From NCBI GenBank assembly GCA_946122785.1, contig CAMGYJ010000002.1, forward strand, positions 26,448,492-26,512,491: DNA of 64,000 nt, written 5' to 3'. Source of the stretch: Linum tenue (taxonomy: Eukaryota; Streptophyta; Magnoliopsida; Malpighiales; Linaceae). Numbering within the stretch: position 1 is the first letter of the stretch; the number at the start of each line of letters is the position of its first letter. Below the pieces are notes generated by a model. It saw only the letters and a program-made list of their open reading frames with translations. It was not told the origin of the DNA and did no database searches. Shown one piece after another: positions 34,480 to 44,490 of the stretch. The position numbers were made by a program, and so were the translations under genes.

Positions 34480-35289
34480 TTACTTCTTGTTGAATATCTT
34501 GATTCCCTTCCAACGCGACTCCATGTAATCGGAGGCACCATCCTGAGCATAGACTCCGAACTTGAAGTAATGAGAGCTCCCGCCATGATCCGCTCCTTGA
34601 TAAACAAGAACCCTATCAACATAAACAACAACTTCTCTCGCCTCGACGTCGTGAATCACGTTCAACCTAAACCATCTGTCGTAGATGTCGGGAACAATGG
34701 TGGATCTATAAGCAGCCAGAGCACCGTCATAAACTCGAATGGCCACCGTCGACGCGTGGCCGCCGGTGCCCGCTCCAAACACCTGCATTACGCACACACC
34801 GGACGTGCCGCGGGGCACGTACCCCTGCCCTTCGAACTGCCACACTCCCGACGAGTAATCGTATCCCTGCATGCGCGATAATACGAAAGTGATCGCGCAA
34901 TACTAGTTCGCAAAGTTTTTTTTTTTAAAGAAAAAAACGAAAGAGGAGTCGTTTGGTTTGTGTGATCGCGTTACCGTTATGCGAACTTCGGTGCGTGGCT
35001 TGGTGTGGCTGTCCCTGGTGTGCGGCTTGTCCGTCGAGTAGACCTCGAGCGTGTGAACGCCATTGCGGTAGCTGTAACGTTCCTCCTCGCGCAGATCGTA
35101 CGGCCACTGAATCTCCATGTGGGATTCTGTAAGTGGAAGCGCGACGAACCCTTTCGTGGGATCGGCGATGATAGTAGTATGACCATGACTGTCTCTTCCT
35201 TCTGCTAGAACCAGCAGCCATGGAAGCAGCAGGTGATGAACAAGAACTAGCTTCGCGAAACCACCTTTGAAGGCGGAAATGGAAGCCAT
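34480..35289 (-). CDS. Citrate-binding / alginate lyase-2-fold secreted protein (two exons)
   Basis: Exon 1 is 35289-34975 and exon 2 is 34866-34480, with a 108-bp intron (GT at 34974-34973, AG at 34868-34867) joining RTEVRIT to GYDYSSGVW. The product is 233 residues, the usual size for plant citrate-binding proteins of the vacuole or cell-wall route, which share the alginate-lyase-2 jelly-roll fold. The N-terminus is hydrophobic (KLVLVHHLLLPWLLVLAEG), fitting a signal peptide. Family motifs are PLTESHMEIQWPYDL, LEVYSTDKPHTRDS, PRTEVRIT, GVWQFEGQGYVPRGTSG, DRWFRLNVIHDV and HYFKFGVYAQ. Whether it binds citrate or acts as a lyase cannot be told. A TATAAAA at 35361-35355 suits the start chosen at MASISAF; two further Met codons upstream are possible. 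The gene looks intact. Confidence 0.9.
34867..34974 (-). other. Intron of the citrate-binding protein gene
   Basis: The - strand reads ACG|GTAACG at the donor and CATGCAG|GGATAC at the acceptor, phase 0. The interior has an A/T-rich run. Splicing restores the family-typical RITGYDYSSG. Confidence 0.9.
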
Positions 35290-35354
35290 TTGATGATTTC
35301 CCACGTACCCTTTTATGAACTGATTCATCGTGAGCACTTGGATTCGTAAGGCCA

Positions 35355-35361
35355 TTTTATA
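35355..35361 (-). promoter_or_regulatory. TATA box of the citrate-binding protein gene
   Basis: TATAAAA on the - strand lies 66 bases before the chosen ATG, leaving room for a leader of about 35 bases. Confidence 0.55.
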
Positions 35362-35439
35362 CAAGGCGGATGAAGAGTAGAGGGATATATCGGTAGTAGC
35401 TTCATCAGGTTAATTACGTTCTCTAGATAGAACCGCCTC

Positions 35440-35670
35440 AGGACCAAATCGGTGTTAGGATCGGATCGTACCAAATCGAGTATAATACAGTCCCGTCTTT
35501 GGTCTTATGAATTTTATAATTACTAAAGAAAATATGGACCAATTGATAATTAGACCGGACCGAATACAATGATGGTCCGATTCTTGATCCTGAGATATCT
35601 TTCAAAAATATATCGTCGTTCTCATGAATTTGGTCCAGTACGGACCGGACCGAACTGTTGCACACCCCTA
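35440..35670. repeat. Possible MITE remnant
   Basis: GGACCGGACCG and related GGACC / GGTCC motifs occur on both strands, and the right edge reads GTTGCACACCCCTA, like a hAT end. The left edge has no matching end, so the element is truncated or misread. Confidence 0.4.
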
Positions 35671-36209
35671 ATTGCGTCCTATGCATATAGTGATTTTAAC
35701 TTCGAATTTTTTCACAGAGAGAATTTTGGATTCCTATATTGTGTGTTTTTGTTTTTTTGGGCAAGAGATTCATATATTGTTAGAATCCTAGCTATGGAAT
35801 TTTCCCAAATGCGCCTGTGTGTGGTTAAGTAAGAAAAGCTTCAAGTTTATTGGGAGGTATATTTAGTTGGGATTGATATTGCGAGGTATAAATTTTGAAT
35901 TGTGAGATAAGCTTAGATCCTTTTTGTCTCTCTCTAACAAGACTTGTTCTCGGAATTGGCTCATAATATCGTCTTTGATTCTTTTTCTTAACTTCTTTAA
36001 CATAATATATTTGGCATTAATAATTTGTTGAACTGTTTACTGAAATATAAATTGACTACTTCTTTAATTAGGAGAGATGAGATACGGTGCCAATTAGGGT
36101 GACAAATTCACAACTAAGGGCGAAAATGATACTAAACAATGTTACTCATACTAATTAATATTGAGAAATAATTAGTTCGCGGATGGTTGATTTCCAGAAG
36201 TTGCATTGG
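35671..36209. other. AT-rich gene-free stretch
   Basis: I see no ORF, repeat or RNA gene here; it is the left flank of the Mutator-like element. Confidence 0.3.
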
Positions 36210-36481
36210 CATTTATGAGAAATTATAGAGGAGGTCGACCGAATGTGTTGTTTCAGTAATGTGAGGTTTAGCGGCGCAGTCGACGTCTATAGAAAATGGT
36301 CGACCTTTTTGGGGGTCGAACAGAATGAAAGGTCAACCCAAATAACTCATAGGCCGACCATTGTGCTCCTAATAGGTCGACCGCATGCACACCGTATCCG
36401 TATTGGATAAGAATTCTAACACCAGAAAGGTAACCCTAACTTATCTACCACTTAATTCGACCCATTCACGTCCTAAATATC

Positions 36482-36489
36482 TATAAATA
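36482..36489 (+). promoter_or_regulatory. Possible upstream TATA box in the Mutator-like element
   Basis: TATAAATA stands within the left array. It is followed by leader-like DNA but no ORF nearby, so its use is uncertain. Confidence 0.35.
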
Positions 36490-37141
36490 CGAATATAAGT
36501 TACCTTCAACGCCACCAAAACTCGGAATTAGGTTTTTTTTTACGGTTAGGGCCTTTGTGAAGAAGATCATTCGCGTGCAGACTACCATTCAGTCGAACCT
36601 TATCTCAATTAGGTCGACCTTTGTTTGACAATTGTTCGGAACTGAATTTAGTGCACAACACTCGGACTTCCGTACTTGCGAGGTAACAAAGATCAATCCA
36701 ATAGGTCGACCTAATGTTATTCAAGGTCGACCATTTCTGTTTGTTTTGGTTGTTCATCCTGAATGTCGACTTTGACTTTGTTTGTAAGATTATGTTGTGC
36801 TTAAAAGGTCGGCCGCTCAAGTTGTCTGGTCGACCTATCCGTTTTCAGGTTAATATTAAACTTGTTTTTGTTGGTGAATTGTTATTTTCATGTTGGATAA
36901 GTCGACCTAGGAAGAGCAGAGGTCGAACTTAAAGGTTCTGTAGTCACAATTTGTCATCAAGGTAGACCATTCGTGTAAAGATGTCGACCTAAATGGGTCG
37001 GATTAGCTTTTTACTTACTTCTCCTTGTCCAATTAGGATTTTGCGTACTTGTCCTTGTCGAATTATGATTTTATGTATCCTTCACCAATTGGGATAAGTG
37101 TTCCCCATATTAGTGAGAATAAGGAATTCGTCTACATTCTC

Positions 37142-37149
37142 TATAAATA
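37142..37149 (+). promoter_or_regulatory. TATA box for the transposase gene
   Basis: TATAAATA in CTCTATAAATAGATGG is a consensus plant TATA box 418 bp before the transposase ATG. The gap is best explained by a 5' intron, since the ATG directly follows an acceptor-like CATTGCAG. Confidence 0.6.
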
Positions 37150-37559
37150 GATGGAAGTCTTAAAGACTTTATTCGTACTTGATTTATGCAATTTGTTGGA
37201 GTGAAGTTGTAATCTCATCGCTATTATTGTAATCGTGTGTTGGTGGCGGTTTATTCTTATTCCGGTCGACCGTATCATTAAGTGGTTTCCTTGTTTGTTA
37301 ATGTATGTTTTGATGTGTCGTGTGTGGTGGTTAACGGTTCTCTATGGTTCACCTTTTCCCCAATTAGGTCGACCACCTCACCATTGCGATCGACCTCATC
37401 TATGTAGTTCTATGATAAGGTCGACCTCTCAGTTGATCCAGGTCGACCTCATCTATGTAATTTGGTGATAAGGTCGACCGCAATGTTGATCCAGGTCGAC
37501 CTAACGAGACATAATTTTGATTTTATTTAACATACAATTCGTATTCCGACCATTGCAGG

Positions 37560-39830
37560 ATGGATAATAGAGATGATACATATAATAGAGATGCTGATGA
37601 GATTAAATTCGATGAGGAACCTAAGGATGCTCGAGGAGGATCTATGGATTGTCCAAATGATATAGATAATAGAGATGCTGACGAGATTAACTTCGATGTA
37701 GAACTTAAGGATGCTCAAGGAGGATTTATGGATAATCCAGATGATGAAGTGATTGGGGACGATGATGAAACGAAGGGTGATGAAGAAGCTACTGAATATG
37801 AACAATAAATTCCTTCCATGGAGTTACAAAAATTAGAAGATGCAGATAAATTTTATGATGCCTATGCTAAAGCGAAATGGTTTAGCGTTCGACGTAGAGA
37901 TCTTCGGAGGAGTCGTTGAGGAGTAGTAATTGGGAGGTCAATGGTATGTTCGAGAGAGGATAATAGACAGAAGATGCATCTAGATAAAGAAGGTCGGACA
38001 CGAAAACATCGTAAAATGACAAGACATTCTTGCAAGGCATCGTATACTGTACGCTTTGATCGGAATAAGAAAATGTGGGTTGTTTCTAAGTTCGAGAGGA
38101 AGCACTCACATCGTTGTTGCAATGAAGAAGAAACTCAATTCCTTCGGTCTCGTCGAAATGTGAGTGAAGGAGACAGGGCTTTGGCGATATGGATGCGAAA
38201 ATCAGGAATTAAACAACACCACATTGTTCAATACATGAAGAATAAAGTTGGAGGATATGAGAATTTGGGGTACACTCCAAAGGATGTGGATAACGCTGTT
38301 CAAAAATTCCGAACAGTTGACGACGATTTAATATTAGATGTTAACCAAACATTGGGTTACTTGCAAAGTAAACATACTTCTGATGTTGGCAGCTTCTTCA
38401 AGTACACAACCAATGATGAAGATGAATTAAGCAATCTCTTCTTGTCGGACTCCACATCTAGAGCAGATTACCATTTTTTTTGGAATGTCTTGGCGTTTGA
38501 TGCATGCTACAAGCGCAACAAGTACAATCGACCATTTGTTATGATGGTTGGTGTAAATCATGACCACCGTAACATCATATATGGTTTTTCCCAGTTGGAT
38601 AACGAGACAATACCCAACTAAGTTTGGTTGTTGAATACTTTTCTGTAGTGTATGAACTCTAAGATGCCGACCTCGGTGATCACAGTCTGATGTAAGTCTA
38701 TGCGTGGCGTCATTGCTACTGTTCTGGTTGGAATGTCTCACCGTCTGTGTATTTGGTATATTGATACAAATGTGACAACAACCGTTCATAATAAAGAGTT
38801 CGTTAACGCATTCACCCACTTGGCGAAAGCACGTATATCAAGTGAGGAGTTTGAGAGCATTTGATTAGTGAGCATGGTTTGTCTGCAAATAAGTGGTTGC
38901 AGGATTTGTACGCTAACAAATTACTTTGGGCAGAGGCATCCTTGAAGGATATTTATTTCAGTGGACTCCAATCAACCTCGCGATGTGAGTAATATAACCA
39001 TTGGATAAATGGGTATGTGGGAACTCAGTACAACTTGCAACGTTTTGTTCAGGGCATTGATGAAGCACTGGAGGGGATGCGTTTCACGGAGGTGTAGGAT
39101 GATTATGCTTCTAGGCACACGAGGTTGGTCTGCAAGCATGCCCTTCGCACATGGGAAATGCAAGCTGAAAGTATCTACACACATCGTACATTTGCTATCT
39201 TCAAGTCTGAACTAGAGAATGAAGCTTTTTATATATTAGGGGAGACAAGAACTGAATCAGATGGGACAGTGACATTAATTCTGAAGAACTGCATGAACTC
39301 AAATCGGATAAGGAGGTTAACATTTACTACGACCAATCAAGATCTAAAATGTGAGTGTGCATTATTTGAATCGAAGGGGTTTACATGCAGACATATGCTT
39401 ACACTCATAAAAAATAAGGGATATACAACACTACCTTCCACGTGGTTCAAGCTTCGATGGACCCAAAATGCGAAGACACTATATCGTCATCCTGGAGTTG
39501 GAGGTGATGTGGGATAGAAAGTTGGTCAAATGGTAAGACATGGGGGATTGTCTCTAAAGTTTAAGCGTTTGTGTGACATCGCGTGTGGTAGTGAAGTTAC
39601 TTTTAATCATGTCTCTAAGTCGTTGGATGACCTTACTCAATGGGCAATGGAGTTCTCGAGGGAGAGAATGGATACCGCTGCACCTGCAAACCCTCCAGCA
39701 CCCCTTCGAAGTGTGAAAGACCCAAAAATAGGGAAGACCAATGGGACATTCAAGTCAGCACGCACTGCATCGGGCAAAAGCATAAGAAAGTGTTCGAAAT
39801 GTGGGACATTTTCGCCCTAAGTGCCCAATA
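37560..39830 (+). pseudogene. FAR1-type Mutator transposase, degenerate
   Basis: It opens with an acidic region that holds an internal duplication (DNRDADEI twice, about 35 codons apart). A FAR1 DNA-binding zinc finger follows near 37940-38110 (SCKASYTVRFDRNKKMWVV then KFERKHSHRCC). The transposase core begins with SRADYHFFWNVLAFDACY, with the first catalytic Asp, and VMMVGVNHDHRNIIYGF. Frameshifts start near 38620. The second catalytic Asp region (normally VITD) reads VITV and a stop. The SWIM zinc finger remains at about 39350-39405 (CECALFESKGFTCRHML), and a partial zinc knuckle (KCSKCG) closes the protein. Domain order is complete, but stops and frameshifts at several points make it non-functional. 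Confidence 0.88.
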
Positions 39831-39959
39831 AAAGTCCCAAAAAAGGATCTTAAATTTCTTCTATTGTTTTTTAGGAGTTTATTTTTATGTAACTGTGATT
39901 GCCTTGTTTTATTTTTGAATTATCTTAATAATTTATGAGTTAGTTGATTGTTGGTGGAA

Positions 39960-41970
39960 ATAAACCAACACATAAAAAAGGTCGACCTGCTACAAGACAC
40001 AAACGACCTAATACACTACGCGGTCGACAGTGTACGCATTGGGCTGACCAAACCGGTTTGTATGACAATATCAACCCAAACCCTATACTTCCATACCCTA
40101 TTTAAGAAACCTCCTCCACTCATTCTATACCACAAACAAACCCTATCCCACCACATCCCCTATTCTTCCTCTCATTTTCCTTCTTCTTCTTCTCCAATTT
40201 CAAAAATCCCATAGGAGAAGAACCAAAACATCCATTATATTTTATCCTCATCTACTAAGAAGATGAACAAGGTGGGTATTTCAATTTCCTTTCATTTGGA
40301 TCGCGTTTTCTGTTCTTCATAGGTAGATTAGAATGTTTAAAAAAAAAAACTAAAGTTGAAAAAAGGAGGTTTTTCTGTTCTGTTCGTCACAATTGGTCGA
40401 CCTAATCTTCTTCATGGTCGATCAGATCTGAGGTCGACCTATGATGTTACTGAGGTCGACCGATTTCCTTTTGTATTCCAAATATTAATCGTTTGCTTTG
40501 ATCCATTCTCGTTTTTTATGAACTGAGGTCGACCTGTGATGTTCTTGAGGTCGACTTGTGATGTTTTGAACTCCAAATTTTATGCTTTTGGTCTCATTCA
40601 TTCTCGGTTTTTATTCACCGAGGTCGACCTATGATGTTTATAAGGTCTACCTATGACATTTTTATCGAGTTTTGGCCTTATACTTCGACCCATATTTGTG
40701 CGTGATTAACTGAGGTCGACCTATGATGATTTTGAGGTCGGCCGATTAAGTTTTGCACACCAAATGTTACGCGTCTTGGCCTTCTTCTTCGACCAAGTTT
40801 GTGCTTCATTAACTGAGGTCGACCTGTGATGTTCTTGAGGTCGACCTATGATGTTTTGCACTCCAAACTTTACACGTTTGGTCCCATTCATTCTCGTTTT
40901 TTATTCACCGTGATCGACCTATGATGTTCATGAGGTCGACCTATGACGTTTTTGCCAAGTTTTGGCCTTATACTTCGACCCATATTTGTGCGTGATTAAC
41001 TGAGGTCGACCTATGATGATTTTGAGGTCAACCGATTAAGTTTTGCACACCAAATGTTATGCGCCTTGGCCTTCTTCTTCGACCAAGTTTGTGCTTCACT
41101 AACTGAGGTCGACCTGTGATGTTTTGCACTCCAAGTTTTATGCGTTTGGTCCCATTCATTCTCGTTTTTTATTCACCAAGGTCGATCTATGATGTTCATG
41201 AGGTCAACCTATGACGTTTTTGCCAAGTTTTGGCCTTATACTTCGACCCATATTGGTGCGTGATTAACTGAGGTCGACCTATGATGATTTTTAGGTCGAT
41301 CGATTAAGTTTTGCACACCAAATGTTACGCGTCTTGGACTTCTTCTTCGACCAAGTTTGTGCTTCACTAACTGAGGTCGACCTGTGATGTTCTTAAGGTC
41401 GACTTGTGATGTTTTGCACTCCAAATTTTACACGTTTGGTCCCATTCATTCTCGTTTGTTATTCACCGAGGTTGACCTATGATCTTTATGAGGTCGACCT
41501 ATGACGTTTTTGCCGAGTTTTGACCTTATACTTCGACCCATATTTGTGCGTGATTAACTGAGGTCAACCTAAGATGATTTTGAGGTCGACCTATGATGTT
41601 GTTTACTCCAATTGTTATGGTTTTGGCTCGACCCATTCTAGTTTTTAATTAACTGAGGTCGACCGTTTGTGATTTTGAGGTCGACCTATGATGTTTTGCA
41701 CTCCAATTTTGGCCTTCTTCGACCCATATTTGTGGTTGATTTTCTGAGTTCGTCCAATGGTGTGTATTAGGTAGACCTTAGATGTTTTTGAGGTCGACCT
41801 ATTTATGTTTTTGTATCGTAGATTTACGTAAATGTTGGGGTTATTGATTCTGCTTGCAAGCATAGGTCGACCGATGATGTTAAGAGGTCGACCTATTGTT
41901 GTTCTGTTTTGTCTATGCATGTAGTGTATAGGTCGATTTGTTCATGGAGAGGTCGACCGAGTCTTGTTCG
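39960..41970 (+). repeat. AGGTCGACCT array, central block with about 290-bp higher-order repeat
   Basis: About 45 copies of the palindrome or variants. Between 40390 and 41800 they sit in a higher-order tandem repeat: the landmark GGCCTTATACTTCGACCCAT recurs near 40672, 40965, 41231 and 41523 with small changes, about 265-292 bp apart. Each long unit holds three sub-units of roughly 95 bp that carry two palindromes each, followed by ATGATGTT-type spacers. Confidence 0.85.
40099..40106 (+). promoter_or_regulatory. TATA-like box of the second gene
   Basis: TATTTAAG lies in a GGTCGACC-free interval, followed by a pyrimidine-rich leader (CTTCTTCTTCTTCTCC). A short first exon may end at ATGAACAAG|GTGGGT (40263-40271). 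Confidence 0.45.
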
Positions 41971-42014
41971 TTTCGAAAATGTGCCTAACGTCTATTCTCG
42001 CTTGTTTGATTTCA

Positions 42015-43210
42015 GGATGTTTGGAGGGAAAAAGAAAAGAAAGTCAGACAAAGGGGCTGCCTCAAATTATGATTGGGATGACTTCAACTCCACTCTGTTC
42101 CATACCAAGGAGCAAAGTGAAAAATATGGAGAGAGGAGAATGCACAGCCGCAAGGTGGCTACTGGAAGTCCATTGACGACGGGTGCGTATTCTCATTTCT
42201 AGAATTACGGGTTTCTAGCACCCTTTTTCGAACAAGAGTGGCTTAAGGTGATATCTCTTAATGCACCATACTACCCAAAAATGGTCCAGTACTTCTACAA
42301 CAACACCACCTATCAGTATAATGCAAATGGATCCATTCATGCATTTAAAAGTTATGTGAATGGGGTGGAGATGCGCATCAACAAGAATGTGTTGGCACAA
42401 GTACTAGAGACTCCAAACGAGGGGAAGAGAATCAATTCTAACACTGCTTGGAAGGAAACTCATTTCTCGAGAACCAAGCAAATCTAGACGGTATGTGGTC
42501 TTGATGAAGAGCAAGATGCTCAGGATTGCAGTAGGCCAACGAGTAACCACCTGACAGTTCAATCCAGAGTTCTTCACCACATGCTTTCCTACAACATTCT
42601 GCCAAAGGGTGGACATTGGGAGACAGTCACCTACTTCGACATGGAGCTCCTCTCCAACCTACTGTTAAATGAGAAGGTGAACTTGCCATACTTGATCTTT
42701 AACCACATGCTTACTGCTGTAGAGAGTCCAAACAGGAATCTTCCCTATGGGATGATCTTGACTTTGCTATTTGAGCATTTTAATATGGATTTAAGTGGTG
42801 AGGTTGGCTTAAGAATCTCAATGCAGGAGTTCTATACAGTTTTATCTTTGAAAAAGATGGGCTTTGAGCTGCGTAATGGTGAGTATGTCCGAATAAACAA
42901 TTCTCATGGTGTCCATGGTGGTGATGATGATGAGGAGGATGATGGTGATTCAGATGAAGGAGCCGGAGACGAGCCAATGTCGCAGGCACAGAGTTCAACT
43001 CCACCGGTCACCTTAGAGCGTGTGTGAGAGCGCATGGATGACATGTACGAATACATGGGCCAGATGTCCACCCAGATGACTAGCATGTACGACTACATGG
43101 GGCAAATGACCACCCAGATGAGCACACTGTAGGTGACCGTGAATGAGATGCGAGATAAGTTTCGATCTTTCAGTGGAAGATACATGCATCCCACCACATC
43201 ACTACCATAA
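42015..43210 (+). pseudogene. Second ORF: putative plant transposon protein
   Basis: The ATG follows a good acceptor (TTGATTTCAG, then G-ATG). A basic start (MFGGKKKRKSDKG) suggests nuclear entry. The next part, STLFHTKEQSEKYGERRMH, and the later MVQYFYNNTTYQ, KNVLAQVLETPNEGKRI and ILPKGGHWETVTYFDMELL match the 'putative plant transposon protein' domain seen in many plant repeats. Then come an Asp/Glu-rich stretch and a repeat of MYEYMGQMSTQM and MYDYMGQMTTQM, which is likely a coiled coil. Stops near 42202, 42487, 43028 and 43132 break the frame, but homology continues in the same sense on both sides of each. The function of the domain is unknown; by position it could be the element's motif-binding factor. 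Confidence 0.7.
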
Positions 43211-43499
43211 TGCTATCAACAACAATGAAGAAAATGTGGATGAGGGAGAGAGGGGACAGGAGTAGGAACTCGATGATTTTAGATTATGTGTTTTTATTGT
43301 TAAGTGTTAAAAACGATTGTTGATTGTTATTCTGTGGTTTTATATTTTAATTATCTTTGAAAAATTATGATTTGTGTTTTATTGTATTTCTTGTTAGTTT
43401 GTTTAGTTGTTGTGTTATGAAGTTATGAGTCCTTGTTATCATTGTTTAGTTGTTATGTTGGTTTGAAACATAATTTGTACGAGCATTGAAAACCCCATA

Positions 43500-43870
43500 T
43501 TCGGTCGACCTAGTACCGTATTGGGTCGACCACGAAACCAACACGATCTTCATTTTACGTCAAATATGATGGATAAATGGATACAACACTTCTCTTCAAT
43601 CTGGTCGACCTCTTACTGTAAATGGTCGACCATTTTGTTAATGACCGTCATCAAGTGGTTGACCTATATACCTTTACGGTCGACCATGTTGCTTCTGACG
43701 CCAACGAAAAGGGAGACCTAGGTTTTATTGTGGTTGACTAAAAATAACAACTTAAACTACAAACGGTCGACCATATGATCTTTGAGGTCGACCGCGTGAG
43801 TCCTTAGGGCGCCCAAATTAGTCAATTTGGTCTACCGCAGTTACGATTTGGTCGACCGAAATGTCCATGT
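43500..43870 (+). repeat. AGGTCGACCT array, right block
   Basis: About twelve GGTCGACC or one-base variants (GGTTGACC, GGTCTACC) occur in 370 bp, ending 60 bp before the right edge of the element. Confidence 0.85.
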
Positions 43871-44215
43871 CACGGTGACATGCATATCACCATAGGCACA
43901 CCCTAATTATTATTTTTGGTAACATACATTTATGAGAAATTATAGATGCATATTAATTGAATTTTTATCTCTCTTTCTCAATTCAATTGTTCTCCAGTCA
44001 CTTCTCTTCCTTCTTCTTCTCAATCTTTTCCTTGTCTCCATTAAGCCGAACCAATACCATTAAATAAAACAAGAAATCAATACCAAATTATAAAAAAATA
44101 CTACTACTTCAGAAGAAAAAAAAACTAAAAAAACCACACTAGCAAGAAAACAAAAACGACTGGGGATAAGTTGGATCTGCAGTGAGATGGGGGATCATTT
44201 TAGAGAATTGAATCA

Positions 44216-44483
44216 TGAAGAAAACGTAAAGTAAAACAAGAGCGCAACGAGATTAACGTGGTTTCCCTGTTCGATGTGAACGGGACTACTCCACGGAGAG
44301 CTTTCACTCTCAGGATGATTCGACTATGATGTATGGAAGTTAGGGTTTCTAGCCACAATGTACATGAGCTAATATACTAGATCCGACTTCTACAAGTCAC
44401 GCGGATCAAGTAAAGAAGGAAAAAGGACGAAACCAAAAACAGTCCTCCAAGAATGAAAACATAACAATTAAGGACACATAACA
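44216..44483 (-). repeat. 3' LTR of the old copia element
   Basis: Preceded (in element orientation) by the purine-rich TTGAGGTGGCG. It carries the AACGTGGTT and CTACTCCACGG stretches also found in the younger copia LTR. Confidence 0.9.
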
Positions 44484-44490
44484 CGCCACC

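Larger units (their letters stand above)
36230..37530 (+). repeat. AGGTCGACCT array, left block
   Basis: About 24 copies of (A)GGTCGACC(T) or one-base variants occur at irregular 20-150 bp spacing, from 36231 to 37502. They lie both before and after the TATA box at 37142 and so also inside the apparent leader and first intron of the transposase gene. Confidence 0.85.
36230..43926 (+). mobile_element. Two-gene Mutator-like element with AGGTCGACCT arrays
   Basis: The block holds a FAR1-type Mutator transposase relic (37560-39830) and a second plant-transposon ORF (42015-43210), both on the + strand. AGGTCGACCT-like palindromes, roughly 80 by eye, fill the DNA before, between and after the ORFs and are absent from the rest of the window. 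A 20-bp direct repeat (CATTTATGAG...ATTATAGA) lies exactly at both edges, 36210-36229 and 43927-43946. No long terminal inverted repeat is visible, which recalls the non-TIR VANDAL group. Motif density and edge repeats define the limits; 20 bp is longer than the 9-11 bp normal for Mutator, so the ends need checking. Confidence 0.78.

Noticed and set aside
40390..41800. Regular repeats that might be a CRISPR array
   Set aside because: The repeated unit is a 10-bp palindrome at irregular spacing with repeated, not unique, spacers, in plant DNA without cas genes.
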